Below are positions 9,935 to 18,499 of a DNA stretch of 64,000 nt, one piece after another (positions within the stretch are counted from its first letter, which is position 1; every line of letters begins with the position of its first letter). Source of the DNA: a virus. The DNA lies in the IMG/VR virus record IMGVR_UViG_3300007512_002515, positions 1 through 64,000 of that record, one strand, 5' to 3'. The notes under the pieces were generated by a model. The model was not told the DNA's origin. It did no database searches and saw nothing but the letters and a program-made list of their open reading frames with translations. The position numbers and the translations under genes are program-made.

Positions 9935-11884
9935 ATGTTTAATAGTCCCTTTGAAGATACCAGAATTAAAATTGATCGATCTGCAGATGTAGTGTTTGTT
10001 GCAGATCTTTTTGTTGAGAATTATGTTGGTGGAGCAGAACTGACAACCCAGGCTCTTATCGATGCTTCTGATGACGTAATTGTTCAGAAGCTTCATGCTC
10101 AAAATGTTACGCTAGAATTATTAGAAGCTGGAATGGACAAGCATTGGATATTCGGTAATTTTTCTACGTTAAATCCCCAACTAATTCCCAGTATTATAGG
10201 AAACATTTCATATTCGATTCTAGAGTATGACTATAAATTTTGTCAGCATCGGTCTATTGAAAAACATCTTTCAGAGAGAGATGAAGTATGTGACTGTCAT
10301 AATGAATTACATGGAAAGATGGTGTCTTCATTTTTTCACGGTGCAAAAACGATCTGGTGGATGAGTGAAGAGCAAGAACGAAGATATCTTTCAAGATTTC
10401 CATTTTTAGAAGAGAATGATAGAGTTGTCTTGAGTAGTGTTTTTGATGAAAGCTATTTTGCAGTGGTCAAGGCGCTTAATGATAAATACAAAGAAGTTGA
10501 CCGTAAGGGCTGGATTGTATTGGGTGCTGAATCTTGGATCAAGGGTGCATCAGACGCAATTGCTTATTGCGAAGAAAATAATCTAGAATATGAAGTGCTA
10601 TGGAAGAGACCATACGGCGAAGTTTTAGAAAGGCTAGCCACCGCTGAAGGGCTTGTGTATTTGCCACGCGGAGGTGATACATGCCCTCGAATGGTAATTG
10701 AAGCCAAGATGCTGGGCTGTGAACTAGTTTTAAACCAAGATGTACAACATGCCGATGAAGAGTGGTTTAAGGCTTCTCCAATAGACATGGTTTCATATTT
10801 GTACGCTGCCAGAAATCGATTCTGGGTGTCAATCAAGAGTGTGATGGGATGGACTGCAACTATTAGTGGGTATACAACAGTTCGAAACGCTAATGATATG
10901 GGTTATCCTTGGAAGGCATGTGTAGAATCAATGCTCGGATTTTGTGACGAAGTGATTGTTGTAGATGGTGGATCAAATGATAATACATGGAAGCAGCTAC
11001 AGGAATGGAGCAAAAAAGAACAACGTATTAAAGCGCATCAAATTTCTGTCAATCCCGATGACCCAAGCTTTGCATACGAATCCGATGGAAAATTAAAGGC
11101 CAAAGCTAGAGACTTATGTAAGATGCAATATTGCTGGCAGATGGATGCTGATGAAATATTACATGAAGATGACTATGAACAAGTTCGACAGATAATAAGA
11201 AATTTTCCCAAAATGGTTGATATTGTTGCACTTCCCATCATCGAATACTGGGGATCAAAAGAGAAAGTAAGGGTTGACATCAATCCCTGGAAGTGGAGAT
11301 TGAGTAGAAATCTTCCTCATATTACACAAGGAATTCCAGCAGAGCTTAGAAAATTTGATGATGACGGTAATGAGTATGCAGGCTGGGGTACCGACACATG
11401 CGACTATATACACAAGGAGTCACGTGAAAGACTTCCAATAGCTTCTTTTTACACTGAGGAAGTAAACAAGTTCAGAGCTGCAGCTCTTGAAGGAGATAAA
11501 AAAGCTCTAGAAATGTATGAGGGATGGTATAACAGCGTTGTTGAACAACTACCAACAGTCCACCACTATTCGTGGTTCGATATATCTGCAAAGATAAAAC
11601 AATATAGAAAGCACTGGGCAAAATTTTGGAAAAGTCAATATCGATTGGACATAGAAGACACTGCAAAAAATAATGTAATGTTCAACAAAGCGTGGAGCGA
11701 CGTAACAGATAATGATATTAACATATTTGCATCTCGATTAGCGACAGAAATGGGAGGATGGATATTTCACGAACCGGTAAACTTTTCTGCGCCCACTCCA
11801 CATGTAGTGATAGGTAGAAATCATCCACAGGCTTATCTAGATAACGTTTCGAGCGATAAAGAGGAAGAAGATGCCAAAAGTTAG
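9935..11884 (+). CDS. Two-domain glycosyltransferase (GT4-like plus GT2-like fusion)
   Basis: This 649-aa protein joins two transferase modules. Residues about 12-285 look like a GT-B/GT4 enzyme: GGAELTTQ near the N-terminus, GAESWIKG, and an acidic C-terminal motif PRMVIEAKMLGCELVLN with the spaced glutamate typical of retaining GT4s. Residues about 305-560 are a GT-A/GT2 enzyme: a GYTTVRNA start, a DGGSNDNTW nucleotide-binding loop and the DxD-type metal motif WQMDADE. A GAGG-type ribosome site precedes the ATG. It overlaps the next gene by 14 nt. It probably adds two sugars in sequence to a surface glycan; donor and acceptor are unknown. Confidence 0.82.
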   Translation: MFNSPFEDTRIKIDRSADVVFVADLFVENYVGGAELTTQALIDASDDVIVQKLHAQNVTLELLEAGMDKHWIFGNFSTLNPQLIPSIIGNISYSILEYDYKFCQHRSIEKHLSERDEVCDCHNELHGKMVSSFFHGAKTIWWMSEEQERRYLSRFPFLEENDRVVLSSVFDESYFAVVKALNDKYKEVDRKGWIVLGAESWIKGASDAIAYCEENNLEYEVLWKRPYGEVLERLATAEGLVYLPRGGDTCPRMVIEAKMLGCELVLNQDVQHADEEWFKASPIDMVSYLYAARNRFWVSIKSVMGWTATISGYTTVRNANDMGYPWKACVESMLGFCDEVIVVDGGSNDNTWKQLQEWSKKEQRIKAHQISVNPDDPSFAYESDGKLKAKARDLCKMQYCWQMDADEILHEDDYEQVRQIIRNFPKMVDIVALPIIEYWGSKEKVRVDINPWKWRLSRNLPHITQGIPAELRKFDDDGNEYAGWGTDTCDYIHKESRERLPIASFYTEEVNKFRAAALEGDKKALEMYEGWYNSVVEQLPTVHHYSWFDISAKIKQYRKHWAKFWKSQYRLDIEDTAKNNVMFNKAWSDVTDNDINIFASRLATEMGGWIFHEPVNFSAPTPHVVIGRNHPQAYLDNVSSDKEEEDAKS

Positions 11885-12632
11885 TATTGTTCTTCCTTGC
11901 TATAATGGTGAAGCGACTATCGAACGAGCTATTAAATCAATTGCTGCGCAAACATATCGCGATTTTGAGACTGTTTTTGTTGACAACAAATCAGATGACA
12001 GAACATTATCGATAATTGAGCGATATAGACAATCCGCGAATATTCGAATCGTAACTTGCGATACAGCAGGAATCGTTCCAGCGTTGAATACTGGAATATA
12101 TCATAGCGATTCTTCTTTTGTTGCAAGACAAGATGACGATGACTATTGGTACCCAACGAAATTAGAAAAACAAATGCTGCATTTTGAAGAAAATCCCGCC
12201 ACGTCTATTTTGGGTACACGAATTCGTCTTCTTGACGAAGAAGGTAAAGCTCAGGATTTAGGTACGTATGGCCGACCAGTGAATTATCCTGTAGACGATC
12301 ATACGATTCGATATATGCTTATTTTGGGTCAAAATCCGCTGTGTCATCCATCAGTGGTAATGCGTAGAGAGGTACCCCTTGTCGCTGGTGGATATAGCCA
12401 GCATTTTTTCTTGGCAGAAGACATGCATCTTTGGTTAAAGGCATTTCCGTTTTTTAAGTTCGCAAATTTACCAGAGGTTTTGCTAGATTACACCCAGACG
12501 GTTCGTGAAGACTATGACCCTCGTGTAGTGAAGGATTTAGCAACTTTCTACTATAACCTCTATAAGTCACAGGGGATAATCGAAGGAGATCGTCCTGCGC
12601 TAGTCTATGATTGGGAAAGAGGAGTAAAGTGA
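11871..12632 (+). CDS. GT2 family glycosyltransferase
   Basis: A 253-aa GT-A fold inverting transferase with the classic GT2 opening (VSIVLPCYNGEATI), the substrate loop DNKSDDRT, and the metal-binding region ARQDDDDYW. The helix HLWLKAFPFF and the preceding AED supply a likely catalytic acid region. It starts inside the previous gene with GAGGAAG upstream. It is a clear paralogue of the proteins at 14306 and, more distantly, 15168: all share the RQD.DD-type centre and the AEDMHLW-type segment. It is a cytosolic transferase in the cassette; its sugar specificity cannot be read from sequence. Confidence 0.86.
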   Translation: MPKVSIVLPCYNGEATIERAIKSIAAQTYRDFETVFVDNKSDDRTLSIIERYRQSANIRIVTCDTAGIVPALNTGIYHSDSSFVARQDDDDYWYPTKLEKQMLHFEENPATSILGTRIRLLDEEGKAQDLGTYGRPVNYPVDDHTIRYMLILGQNPLCHPSVVMRREVPLVAGGYSQHFFLAEDMHLWLKAFPFFKFANLPEVLLDYTQTVREDYDPRVVKDLATFYYNLYKSQGIIEGDRPALVYDWERGVK

Positions 12633-13477
12633 AACCACTATTACAGACCATAATTTTTTCAAAAAATCGAGCATTTCAATTACATGCATTGCTGTCTTCT
12701 ATGAGATTGAAGGTAAAGACCTTGAAGCCGTTCATTCATACGGCAATATTGTGGTCAGCTGATGGTGCTCATAAGGATCAATATTCCGAATTAATTCAAA
12801 TGTATCCTGAATTTGAGTGGATTGAAGAGACGTCATTTCGTGATCAAGTAATTCAGAAATTAGATGGCTCGAAAGCAAAAAGATGCATGTTTCTTGTGGA
12901 CGATATTATTTTTACAAGAGAAGTAGACTTAGTTGACGCAGTGCAGCTGTGGGATGCTAATGAAGGAGGAGCATATCGCGTCGCTGTATCATTAAGGTTG
13001 GGAATACACTTAACGAGGTGTTATGCACTGGATTGTGAGCAAGTTCACCCAAACACTGGACGCATTGTCGGGCCCTGGTTCGTCTGGAATTGGAAAGATG
13101 CGCACTCAAAGGGAGATTGGAGTTATCCGTTTTCACTAGACGGTCATATCTTCTCTACTGGAAAACTACGAAGCTGGATCGATCATTTAGACTTTGGGAA
13201 CCCCAACGAAATGGAGTCAGAGATGGCTTCAAAGATTCCAATGACATTTAACGTTTCACAAAGTATGCTTTGTTATGTGCATGCGCCTCTTTTTAATATG
13301 CCGCTTAATCGTGTTCAGGACCAATTTAAGAATCGATGTGAAGAAATATCTGTCCAAGAATTATTTGAACATTTTCATAATGGCGATGAGCTAGATTTAG
13401 ATCGATATGATAACATTCTCAATACAGGATGTCATTTTCCAATGCCTGTTTATTTGAGAAAGAGGAAGATAGATTGA
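12629..13477 (+). CDS. Probable GT-A-like glycosyltransferase, unassigned family
   Basis: I place the start at GTG 12629 (282 aa) because GAGGAG at 12619-12624 sits four bases upstream and the codon overlaps the previous stop (GTGA). A TTG 18 bases upstream is possible but has no ribosome site. The N-terminus LQTIIFSKNRAFQL resembles GT-A enzymes that begin with a strand plus NR loop, and FLVDDIIF gives a candidate DxD-like acidic pair near residue 90. The C-terminal third (WFVWNWKDAH, LDGHIFSTG) looks like an acceptor-binding region. Its place between GT genes supports a transferase role, but no family is certain. Confidence 0.6.
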   Translation: MKPLLQTIIFSKNRAFQLHALLSSMRLKVKTLKPFIHTAILWSADGAHKDQYSELIQMYPEFEWIEETSFRDQVIQKLDGSKAKRCMFLVDDIIFTREVDLVDAVQLWDANEGGAYRVAVSLRLGIHLTRCYALDCEQVHPNTGRIVGPWFVWNWKDAHSKGDWSYPFSLDGHIFSTGKLRSWIDHLDFGNPNEMESEMASKIPMTFNVSQSMLCYVHAPLFNMPLNRVQDQFKNRCEEISVQELFEHFHNGDELDLDRYDNILNTGCHFPMPVYLRKRKID

Positions 13478-14301
13478 TGAAAAGAAAAGAATTAAAAATC
13501 GGTATACTGTCAGTCGCTACTGGAAAGTATATAGATTTTCTAGAACCACTTTATGAGTCTATAGAGCATAGATTTTTAAGCGGTTATAAAAAGACATATT
13601 TCGTTTTTACCGATAACCCTAAAGCTGTTCAAACAATCGCTGCAAATGTTGGAGTTGATGCGCTATCTATCCCTATCGAACGTCAAGGATTTCCTGGCGA
13701 CACTTTATTACGATATAACTACTTTTCTAGACTCCCGGCAGCCTTAGCAGAAGTAGGTTCCGAACCTCCTGATGTGCTTTTTTATTTAGACGCTGACATG
13801 TTAGTCTTTTTCCCCGTCGGACCTGAAGTGCTTCCAGTCCCACCGCACTCTGAGCTTGTGGCTACTTCACATCCCGGATATTACAACCACAGAACACCTA
13901 CTCATCCGCTGGGTGATCCAGATCAAAATCCCAAAAGTAGAGCCTATATTCGATCATACGAAGCTGGTGGCGATCATCGTCGTCGAAAAAGAATATGCTA
14001 TCTTGCAGGTGGATTTAACGGTGGTACCTATTCAGCTTTCATGAAGATGTGTGAAGTTTTATCTAAACAAATTGCAGATGACTTAGCAGATGGTGTGATG
14101 GCAAGATGGCATGATGAGTCGCATTTGAATGAGTACTGTAGCAGATATTACATTTTTGAGCGCTTGAAAATTTTGACACCCGAGTACTGTTTTGATCAAA
14201 AAGATATGGAGATAGATGGTAACGATATTCGAATCAAGGGAGTACAGTACGCTCCACGAATAGTTGCACTAGATAAAGACCATAACAAGGTTAGGAGCTG
14301 A
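13477..14301 (+). CDS. GT6 family glycosyltransferase (ABO/alpha-galactosyltransferase-like), DAD motif
   Basis: The best start is ATG 13477 (274 aa), which overlaps the previous stop as TGATG and has GAGGAAG upstream. Diagnostic GT6 segments appear in order: SVATGKYIDF, YKKTYFVFTD, FYLDADMLVFFP, SHPGYY, AGGFNGGTYSAF, RWHDESHLN and LTPEYCFD. GT6 enzymes are retaining transferases that make alpha-1,3 Gal or GalNAc linkages, as in human ABO antigens. From memory, most bacterial GT6 members have NxN in place of DxD, whereas vertebrate and a cyanophage member keep DxD. This copy has DAD, so it is probably metal-dependent. Its acceptor is often fucosylated in ABO-type enzymes, which fits the GDP-fucose genes downstream. 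Confidence 0.88.
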   Translation: MKRKELKIGILSVATGKYIDFLEPLYESIEHRFLSGYKKTYFVFTDNPKAVQTIAANVGVDALSIPIERQGFPGDTLLRYNYFSRLPAALAEVGSEPPDVLFYLDADMLVFFPVGPEVLPVPPHSELVATSHPGYYNHRTPTHPLGDPDQNPKSRAYIRSYEAGGDHRRRKRICYLAGGFNGGTYSAFMKMCEVLSKQIADDLADGVMARWHDESHLNEYCSRYYIFERLKILTPEYCFDQKDMEIDGNDIRIKGVQYAPRIVALDKDHNKVRS

Positions 14302-14305
14302 CATA

Positions 14306-15154
14306 ATGACAAATATACCAAGGGTTTCTGTTTTAATACCCCTGCATAACTGCGAAAAAACTGTATTTCGTGCGATCGACTCTGTTCTGCAACAAACATA
14401 TACTGACTTTGAGGTGGTATGTGTACTAAATAATTGCTCTGATGCAACGGAAGATATACTACGAGATATCCAAGATGAGCGCATAAAGATCGTTTATCAA
14501 AATAAGTTGAAAGGAATTACGCCAACATTAAATCATGGATTTAGACATTGCCTCGGCGAATTTATCGCGCGCCAAGACGGTGATGATTATTGGTATCCAG
14601 AAAAGTTAAAAAAGCAAATGGATTATTTCGAGAGTAATCCAGAAGTTGATATTCTTGGAACACAAATTCGAATGGTGACGTCCGATGGTCAAGATTTTGT
14701 AAACAGAGATGCTGGATATGCTACGTCACAAAACAAATTGGTTACTTGGGATGCGGGAAATCCTGAGACAGATCAAGAAATTCGAGGGTTACTTTTGGAG
14801 GGTGACAATGTAATTGCTCATCCCAGCGTGGTTATGAGGGCAGTTGTATTAGACTGTGTTGGGGGTTATGATCCACTATACATAAGGGCGGAAGATTTGC
14901 ACTTGTGGATGAAGGCATTACCCTTCTTTACATTCGCAAATTTGCAAGAGGTTCTAGTTGACTATACGGTAAAGGAATCATCGAAAGAAGATTGGATGTG
15001 GGGTCAGGACTGGAAAATGGCTGAATGCTTAAAGCCCTTTATTCTGATATTAGAAGAGGAAGATTTACGTGCTGGTAAGTCACGGCGAGAATTTCTAAAA
15101 TCTGTGGGAGCCAATCCACCAACACCTGTCCCTCCCCACAAGCCACTAAAGTAA
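14306..15154 (+). CDS. GT2 family glycosyltransferase
   Basis: A 282-aa GT-A enzyme with the opening VSVLIPLHNCEKTV, the loop LNNCSDAT, and the metal centre ARQDGDDYWYPEKLKKQM. That centre is almost the same as the paralogue at 11871 (ARQDDDDYWYPTKLEKQM). Both also share a HPSVVMR strand and AED.HLW.KA.PFF near the C-terminal third, so the two arose by duplication. AGGAG at 14292-14296 fixes the ATG. The final residues are Pro-rich. It is expected to be a cytosolic transferase acting on the same glycan as its neighbours. Confidence 0.86.
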   Translation: MTNIPRVSVLIPLHNCEKTVFRAIDSVLQQTYTDFEVVCVLNNCSDATEDILRDIQDERIKIVYQNKLKGITPTLNHGFRHCLGEFIARQDGDDYWYPEKLKKQMDYFESNPEVDILGTQIRMVTSDGQDFVNRDAGYATSQNKLVTWDAGNPETDQEIRGLLLEGDNVIAHPSVVMRAVVLDCVGGYDPLYIRAEDLHLWMKALPFFTFANLQEVLVDYTVKESSKEDWMWGQDWKMAECLKPFILILEEEDLRAGKSRREFLKSVGANPPTPVPPHKPLK

Positions 15155-15167
15155 CTTTGGAGAAAAA

Positions 15168-15878
15168 ATGTTCACTATTCTTCTACCAGTTTTTAATGGT
15201 GAGCGCTGGATTATTGAGGCGATACAAAACTTAAAAGACCAGGTTTATACGGATTTTGAAGTCATTATAGTATGCAACGGTTGCACAGATCGATCCGCTA
15301 GTTTTGCATCAAGTCAGATAGCAGAAGATAAAAGGTTTAGATTAGTAGACACAAAATTTGCGAATAAATCATCCGCACTAAATATTGGGGTAATGATGGC
15401 GTCACGAGAGTGGATAGCAATATATGATGTTGATGACCGCTGGCATATAGAAAAACTAGATTATCAAGCCAGAGAGATATTATCTTCTTCTTCCTTGGAA
15501 GTTTTGGGAACACAAATGTTTTATCTGACAGAAGATAATGAAGTACAACCTGAGGGTCCCCTTTTGCCGCTGTCTCATGAAGATATAATGAGCTATTTGC
15601 TGGAAAGAAAAAGCAATCCATTTTGCAATAGCAGTATTACGTATCGAAGAGATTTGCATTTCACTAGAGTGGGATTTTATGATCCGCAATGTGCTGTAGA
15701 AGATTATGACTTTTGGATTCGATGCGCACTTGCTGGTACTCATTTTAAAAATTTGGCCGGGTTTTTAGCATTTCATAGGCTTCATTCTGGATCACATTTT
15801 AACGGATCAAATAAGCAACGCAACGATAAAATTTTTTTAGATAGTATGATGGAGCATAGAAGAAAGGGAGCCGAGTAA
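15168..15878 (+). CDS. GT2 family glycosyltransferase, shorter paralogue
   Basis: This 236-aa protein has the GT2 opening FTILLPVFNGERWI, the loop CNGCTDRS, and an acidic centre IYDVDDRWHIEKL in the place of the RQD.DD motif of its two paralogues. A VEDYDFW segment follows at about residue 185, where the other two have AED.HLW. It is a more diverged third member of the family in this cassette. TTTGGAGAA lies just upstream of the ATG. Substrates are unknown. Confidence 0.84.
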   Translation: MFTILLPVFNGERWIIEAIQNLKDQVYTDFEVIIVCNGCTDRSASFASSQIAEDKRFRLVDTKFANKSSALNIGVMMASREWIAIYDVDDRWHIEKLDYQAREILSSSSLEVLGTQMFYLTEDNEVQPEGPLLPLSHEDIMSYLLERKSNPFCNSSITYRRDLHFTRVGFYDPQCAVEDYDFWIRCALAGTHFKNLAGFLAFHRLHSGSHFNGSNKQRNDKIFLDSMMEHRRKGAE

Positions 15879-15883
15879 TTGAT

Positions 15884-16741
15884 ATGGTAGAAGAATTTTG
15901 TAAAAAATATGGTGTCTCAAAAGACGATGTGGTTTGGATAGATTTACAAGACACAGACTTATCAAAGCTTAAAGCTCTTAGTGAGAGCTTAATAGCGGTC
16001 AAATATGTTAGGATAACAAAGCCATCGATTAATCAAGAATTGCTTAATGACATAAACAATCATTTGACAAATTATTTTTGTTTCCGACGGGTTGACGGTC
16101 CAAATGATCAAGACATCGTTTACGAAAATAAATTTCATACTGATCCGGTTTGGCCTGGGATTGATGTTTCTGGATATGAGAACACTTACATAAGAGGAAA
16201 ACCGAAAGAATATTTACTCCACACAATAAGCCTGTTTAAGCAATTTACAAAGGCTCGTACAATTCTTGAAATCGGATCCGTACGAGCCGTGATGGAGCAT
16301 ACTATTGACGAATTTAATCCCGCATGTTGCAACGATGGTCATTCTACATATTTTTGGAGTCATTATACAGGTGCTGAAGTACACACCGTTGACAACCATC
16401 CCCATAGAAAGAGAAATATTATGGATGTTGATGCTAGACTTTCAAGCGTCTTTGCGCACACTGCCGATGGCATAGAATTTATAAAGAATTTTGACCAAGA
16501 GATCGATTTGCTCTTTTTGGATGCATGGGATGTGATACCCGATACACCATACGCCGAAAGACATTTAGAAGCTTATATCGCTTCGAAACAAAAATTAGCA
16601 GCAAGCTGCTTAGTGCTTATCGACGATACAGACGTCGGTGGCGGCGGTAAGGGTAGACTAGTCATTCCAGAACTTAAGAAAGATGGGTTTCAATGCATAG
16701 CGAATAGAAGACAAACAATCTTTTTGAGGACAGCGCAGTGA
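15884..16741 (+). CDS. Class I SAM-dependent methyltransferase-like protein
   Basis: A 285-aa protein with an N-terminal region of about 100 residues of unknown fold, followed by a Rossmann-like methyltransferase domain. Motif I is ILEIGSVRAV at about residue 127, the acidic strand-2 end is VHTVDNHPHR, and strand 4 is DLLFLDAWDV with an ensuing LVLIDDTD strand. This is the arrangement of Methyltransf_24-type enzymes often found in polysaccharide loci. It probably methylates a sugar of the glycan, though the acceptor is unknown. It overlaps the next gene by GTGA. Confidence 0.68.
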   Translation: MVEEFCKKYGVSKDDVVWIDLQDTDLSKLKALSESLIAVKYVRITKPSINQELLNDINNHLTNYFCFRRVDGPNDQDIVYENKFHTDPVWPGIDVSGYENTYIRGKPKEYLLHTISLFKQFTKARTILEIGSVRAVMEHTIDEFNPACCNDGHSTYFWSHYTGAEVHTVDNHPHRKRNIMDVDARLSSVFAHTADGIEFIKNFDQEIDLLFLDAWDVIPDTPYAERHLEAYIASKQKLAASCLVLIDDTDVGGGGKGRLVIPELKKDGFQCIANRRQTIFLRTAQ

Positions 16742-17661
16742 CACGTATAGTATTGATAAACACACCAACTCTTCCTTGTCCAGATACACATTATTTACAT
16801 GTTAAGAAATTTCTAAAAGGGTTTGTTCAAAACGGCTTTCCGCTTATTGAGGTTAATAATAAAAGAGAAATTGATGCCTTAACTCATGACGACATTGTAT
16901 ACATCTCCAATCATGGGTTCGAACCATGGGCTGGTGTAAGTCGCGAAGATCTACCAATACAAAATGCTTTAAAGCAAATGGAGCTTCTGGAGAAGAAATG
17001 TCATTATGCGATATTGTGGCATTTTCATCAAGCGTTGTTCAGATTTTTTTATGAGCCGCAATTTAAGAACGTTATTTTAACCGGCCACTGGCGTGGGTCA
17101 TGGGCTGATGAAGAATATTTCGATTTTTCATTTACACCGTATAGTCAATTGGAGAATTTTGTTCCTATGAGATTTGCTACTGACCTTCATCCCTCTGAAA
17201 TTGAGGATCCGCTTGACAAGGTTTATGACGCATGCTTTATTGGGACTCCATATAAGATACCGTGGATTCAAGAAATTGCCGGTCGCCACAATGTATATGC
17301 TCATTTTGGTAAACCGTGGTTACCAGAAGCAGATAGGCTTCGTGTTCTAAGAACTTCTACAATTGGTCTGGGCTTTGGTGCCGACCAGAATGTGAAGGAG
17401 GGTGTAATGACTGAAAGAGTTATTGAAAGCATTGCTCATGGGTGTGTTGTGATAAGTGATTGCGCCACTGCACCAGAAAGAACCGGTGGCGCAGCAATTT
17501 ATGTCGAAAGCAAGCAACACGCTCTTGAAGAAGTAAAACGGATTTTACATTCACCTGAGTTCGCTAGAGAAAAAATGCACCTCGGCCTTGAGTTTGTTAG
17601 AAATGAGGGCACCTATTTTCATCTTGCAAAAGATATGCTTGATGCACTGAATATCACATAA
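16738..17661 (+). CDS. GT-B glycosyltransferase, CgeB-like (glycosyl transferases group 1)
   Basis: The 307-aa protein starts at GTG 16738, overlapping the previous stop by four bases, with GAGGA upstream. The N-terminal half holds the strand-loop pattern of a GT-B fold (IVLINTPTLPC, VYISNHGFE). The C-terminal half carries ACFIGTPYKIPW, then VMTERVIESIAHGCVVISD, the nucleotide-sugar-binding segment typical of CgeB-like and related GT4-clan proteins. It is the last gene before a 64-bp gap. Role in glycan assembly is inferred. Confidence 0.75.
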   Translation: MTRIVLINTPTLPCPDTHYLHVKKFLKGFVQNGFPLIEVNNKREIDALTHDDIVYISNHGFEPWAGVSREDLPIQNALKQMELLEKKCHYAILWHFHQALFRFFYEPQFKNVILTGHWRGSWADEEYFDFSFTPYSQLENFVPMRFATDLHPSEIEDPLDKVYDACFIGTPYKIPWIQEIAGRHNVYAHFGKPWLPEADRLRVLRTSTIGLGFGADQNVKEGVMTERVIESIAHGCVVISDCATAPERTGGAAIYVESKQHALEEVKRILHSPEFAREKMHLGLEFVRNEGTYFHLAKDMLDALNIT

Positions 17662-17725
17662 GCGAACTTGTACAGCTGCTATATTTTAAATAAAATGTTT
17701 AGAACATGTTATTCTGGGTTTAGTA
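17662..17725 (+). promoter_or_regulatory. Intergenic gap with possible promoter in the glycan cassette
   Basis: This is one of only two noncoding gaps longer than about 15 bp between cassette genes up to 26789. It has TTGTAC at 17668-17673 and TAAAAT at 17691-17696, a 17-bp spacing; the -10 agrees with consensus at five of six positions but the -35 at only three. TACAGCTGCT at 17671-17680 is the same decamer as at 9891-9900. An internal promoter is possible; nothing here is decisive. Confidence 0.3.
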
Positions 17726-18496
17726 ATGCAAGAAATCATATTGGGGTCTCCTTATGGCGGGCTAGGAGACAATATTCAACTTTCTACGCTACCAGAGCTG
17801 TACGCTAAAGCGGGACATGATGTCTATATTTGCAGTGAAGCTTATTTTCGTAATCCCGAAATAAAAGAGCTCATTTGGGAATGTAATCCTTTTGTGAGGG
17901 GTACAAAGTCAGGTATTTGTAATGCTGGAGACACCCCCGGCCGCCACCGTCCAGTGCACCCAAATCCCATATCTAATTGGGAGATTCTTCATGGGTTTTC
18001 ACCAACAAACACGATACCAAAGATTTATTATACTCCACAAAAGATCGATATATTCCAAGATGTATTTCTTGTGGATTTTTCTTCAATATCAGCAGTTTTT
18101 AGTACGAGAGTTGTGGAAGAAGCTTATTTGATGATTAAAGAAAAGTACCCTGACAAAACTTTTCGACGTGTCCGATTTCAACAAAACTTAAATCCTGTCA
18201 ACGAAAAAGCACAATGGCAAAATGGCGTCTTTAGAGAATTAAACATCAGCGTAGGCAATGACGTAGTTGTAAATAACATCTTTGAGTATTGTGATATAAT
18301 ATGCTCATCTTTTGGATTCTTATCAATCTATAGTGGCGCCAGCCATCTAAGTTCTGCACTGAAAGAGTATAATCGAGAGTTGATTAGCTTATGTGTAGTA
18401 AGACAGGAGCACTATGAACATAATCGACGTAATTCGCTTCATTTATACGATAATATTGAATATATTCTTGTCTCATCCGATGGACTAGGGTTTTAA
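17726..18496 (+). CDS. GT9/heptosyltransferase-like protein
   Basis: A 256-aa protein opening with SPYGGLGDNIQLSTLPELY, close to the GxGDxLxxTP start of GT9 ADP-heptose:LPS heptosyltransferases, and followed by a YICSEAYFRNPEI strand. It is shorter than usual heptosyltransferases (about 320-350 aa) and the C-terminal half is poorly conserved; SSFGFLSIYSGASHL resembles the GT9 DSG..H acceptor-site loop. Its next-door neighbour is a heptose-1-phosphate adenylyltransferase homologue, which fits a heptose transfer role. No good ribosome site is seen before the ATG. Family assignment is tentative. Confidence 0.55.
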   Translation: MQEIILGSPYGGLGDNIQLSTLPELYAKAGHDVYICSEAYFRNPEIKELIWECNPFVRGTKSGICNAGDTPGRHRPVHPNPISNWEILHGFSPTNTIPKIYYTPQKIDIFQDVFLVDFSSISAVFSTRVVEEAYLMIKEKYPDKTFRRVRFQQNLNPVNEKAQWQNGVFRELNISVGNDVVVNNIFEYCDIICSSFGFLSIYSGASHLSSALKEYNRELISLCVVRQEHYEHNRRNSLHLYDNIEYILVSSDGLGF

Positions 18497-18499
18497 TAT

